Assembly (NCBI RefSeq): GCF_021028995.1
Contig: NZ_JAJJZG010000003.1
Location: 1-64,000 of the forward strand
Source: Halobacterium sp. KA-4
GTDB taxonomy: Archaea > Halobacteriota > Halobacteria > Halobacteriales > Halobacteriaceae
DNA: 64,000 bases
Direction: 5' to 3'
Shown here: positions 63,532 to 64,000 of the stretch, piece after piece
How the letters are laid out: the number at the start of each line of letters is the position of its first letter
How positions within the stretch are numbered: position 1 is the first letter of the stretch
The notes under the pieces: model-generated
The model's database searches: none
Told to the model about the DNA's origin: nothing
The model's input: only the letters and a program-made list of their open reading frames with translations
Position numbers and translations under genes: made by a program

Positions 63532-64000
63532 ATGAGTTCAGAAGCACCAGACGTACCCGACGACGTCGCGGACCGCGTGAAGAACGTCCGCGTCGACGAG
63601 GAGATGGAACAGTCGTACATCGACTACGCGATGAGCGTCATCGCGGGCCGCGCGCTCCCGGACGTCCGGGACGGCCTCAAGCCAGTCCACCGCCGCATCC
63701 TCTACGCGATGCACGAGGCGGGCATCTCCAGTGGCTCCAGCCACCGGAAGTCCTCGAACATCGTCGGGGACACGATGGGCGACTACCACCCGCACGGCGA
63801 CTCCGCCATCTACGACGCGCTCGTGCGGATGGCCCAGGACTTCTCGATGCGCCACCCCCTCGTAGACGGCCAGGGGAATTTCGGCAGCGTCGACGGAGAC
63901 CCGGCCGCGGCGATGCGGTACACGGAAGCCCGCATGTCCCCCATCGCGGAGGAGCTGCTGACGGACATCGAGAAGGACACCGTCGACTTCCAATCGAACT
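63532..64000 (+). CDS. gyrA: DNA gyrase subunit A (partial at window edge)
   Basis: The first 156 codons, one base after gyrB. The segment [20 protein letters not shown] and [13 protein letters not shown] is the typical start. [20 protein letters not shown] and [20 protein letters not shown] contain the catalytic Tyr130 that forms the covalent DNA link. The DNA-cutting domain continues beyond the window. Co-translation with gyrB is likely. Confidence 0.97.
   Translation, partial: MSSEAPDVPDDVADRVKNVRVDEEMEQSYIDYAMSVIAGRALPDVRDGLKPVHRRILYAMHEAGISSGSSHRKSSNIVGDTMGDYHPHGDSAIYDALVRMAQDFSMRHPLVDGQGNFGSVDGDPAAAMRYTEARMSPIAEELLTDIEKDTVDFQSN

Overview
The window is haloarchaeal chromosomal DNA (class Halobacteria). 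The evidence is high GC, very acidic proteins, many start/stop overlaps, TATA boxes 26-35 bases before leaderless starts, twin-arginine signals with lipoboxes, and archaeal informational genes (TFB, Rpo11, Dph2, proteasome beta subunit, topoisomerase VI, an archaeal ATP-dependent DNA ligase). The gene content and sequences look Halobacterium-like to me, but genus is not proven. I found no rRNA, tRNA or CRISPR array.

Bases 1-1900 are debris: the end of a transposase-like gene, a Tat-signal gene running into it, and about 1.5 kb without a convincing gene but with one strong palindrome. Bases 1901-16775 form a compact integrated viral element. A leftward operon carries many small membrane or virion proteins, a likely spike protein, and two adjacent small proteins that look like the paired single-jelly-roll capsid proteins of SH1/SNJ1-type viruses. 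Rightward from a shared promoter come a packaging-type ATPase and a PD-(D/E)XK-like nuclease. A second leftward block holds zinc-finger proteins, a ribbon-helix-helix regulator and a PAPS-reductase-like protein. The element ends with a small regulator and a tyrosine integrase. I could not find its attachment-site repeats.

Bases 16.9-37.3 kb are mostly ordinary chromosome. They include a possible iron-handling group (DyP-like peroxidase, P19/Tp34-like lipoprotein), a CapA-like phosphatase, a UlaG-like hydrolase, YlbF, dph2, a REC-PAS-PAS-PAS histidine kinase, a METTL5-like methyltransferase, a rhomboid protease, rpoL, hisF, a universal stress protein, purL and a PHP-domain gene. At 37848-39282 a TnpB-only IS200/IS605-type element cuts an asparagine-synthase-like gene in two. 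Joining the flanks restores a 354-codon frame. Two further hairpins, at about 40.4 kb and 43.6 kb, match the left end of this element and have no transposase beside them.

Bases 39.9-50.8 kb hold a Nudix gene, tfb, gatC-gatA, a 540-base spacer that may encode a structured RNA, small haloarchaeal proteins, a thioesterase, a TraB/metalloprotease pair, purM, an HTH-CBS regulator, a DUF555 protein and psmB. Bases 50.8-64.0 kb hold a GCS2-like ligase, DNA ligase, a HAD phosphatase, an MFS transporter, and divergent top6B-top6A and gyrB-gyrA operons. gyrB contains a 569-residue intein with splicing motifs, a LAGLIDADG endonuclease and an embedded helix-turn-helix. The window ends inside gyrA.
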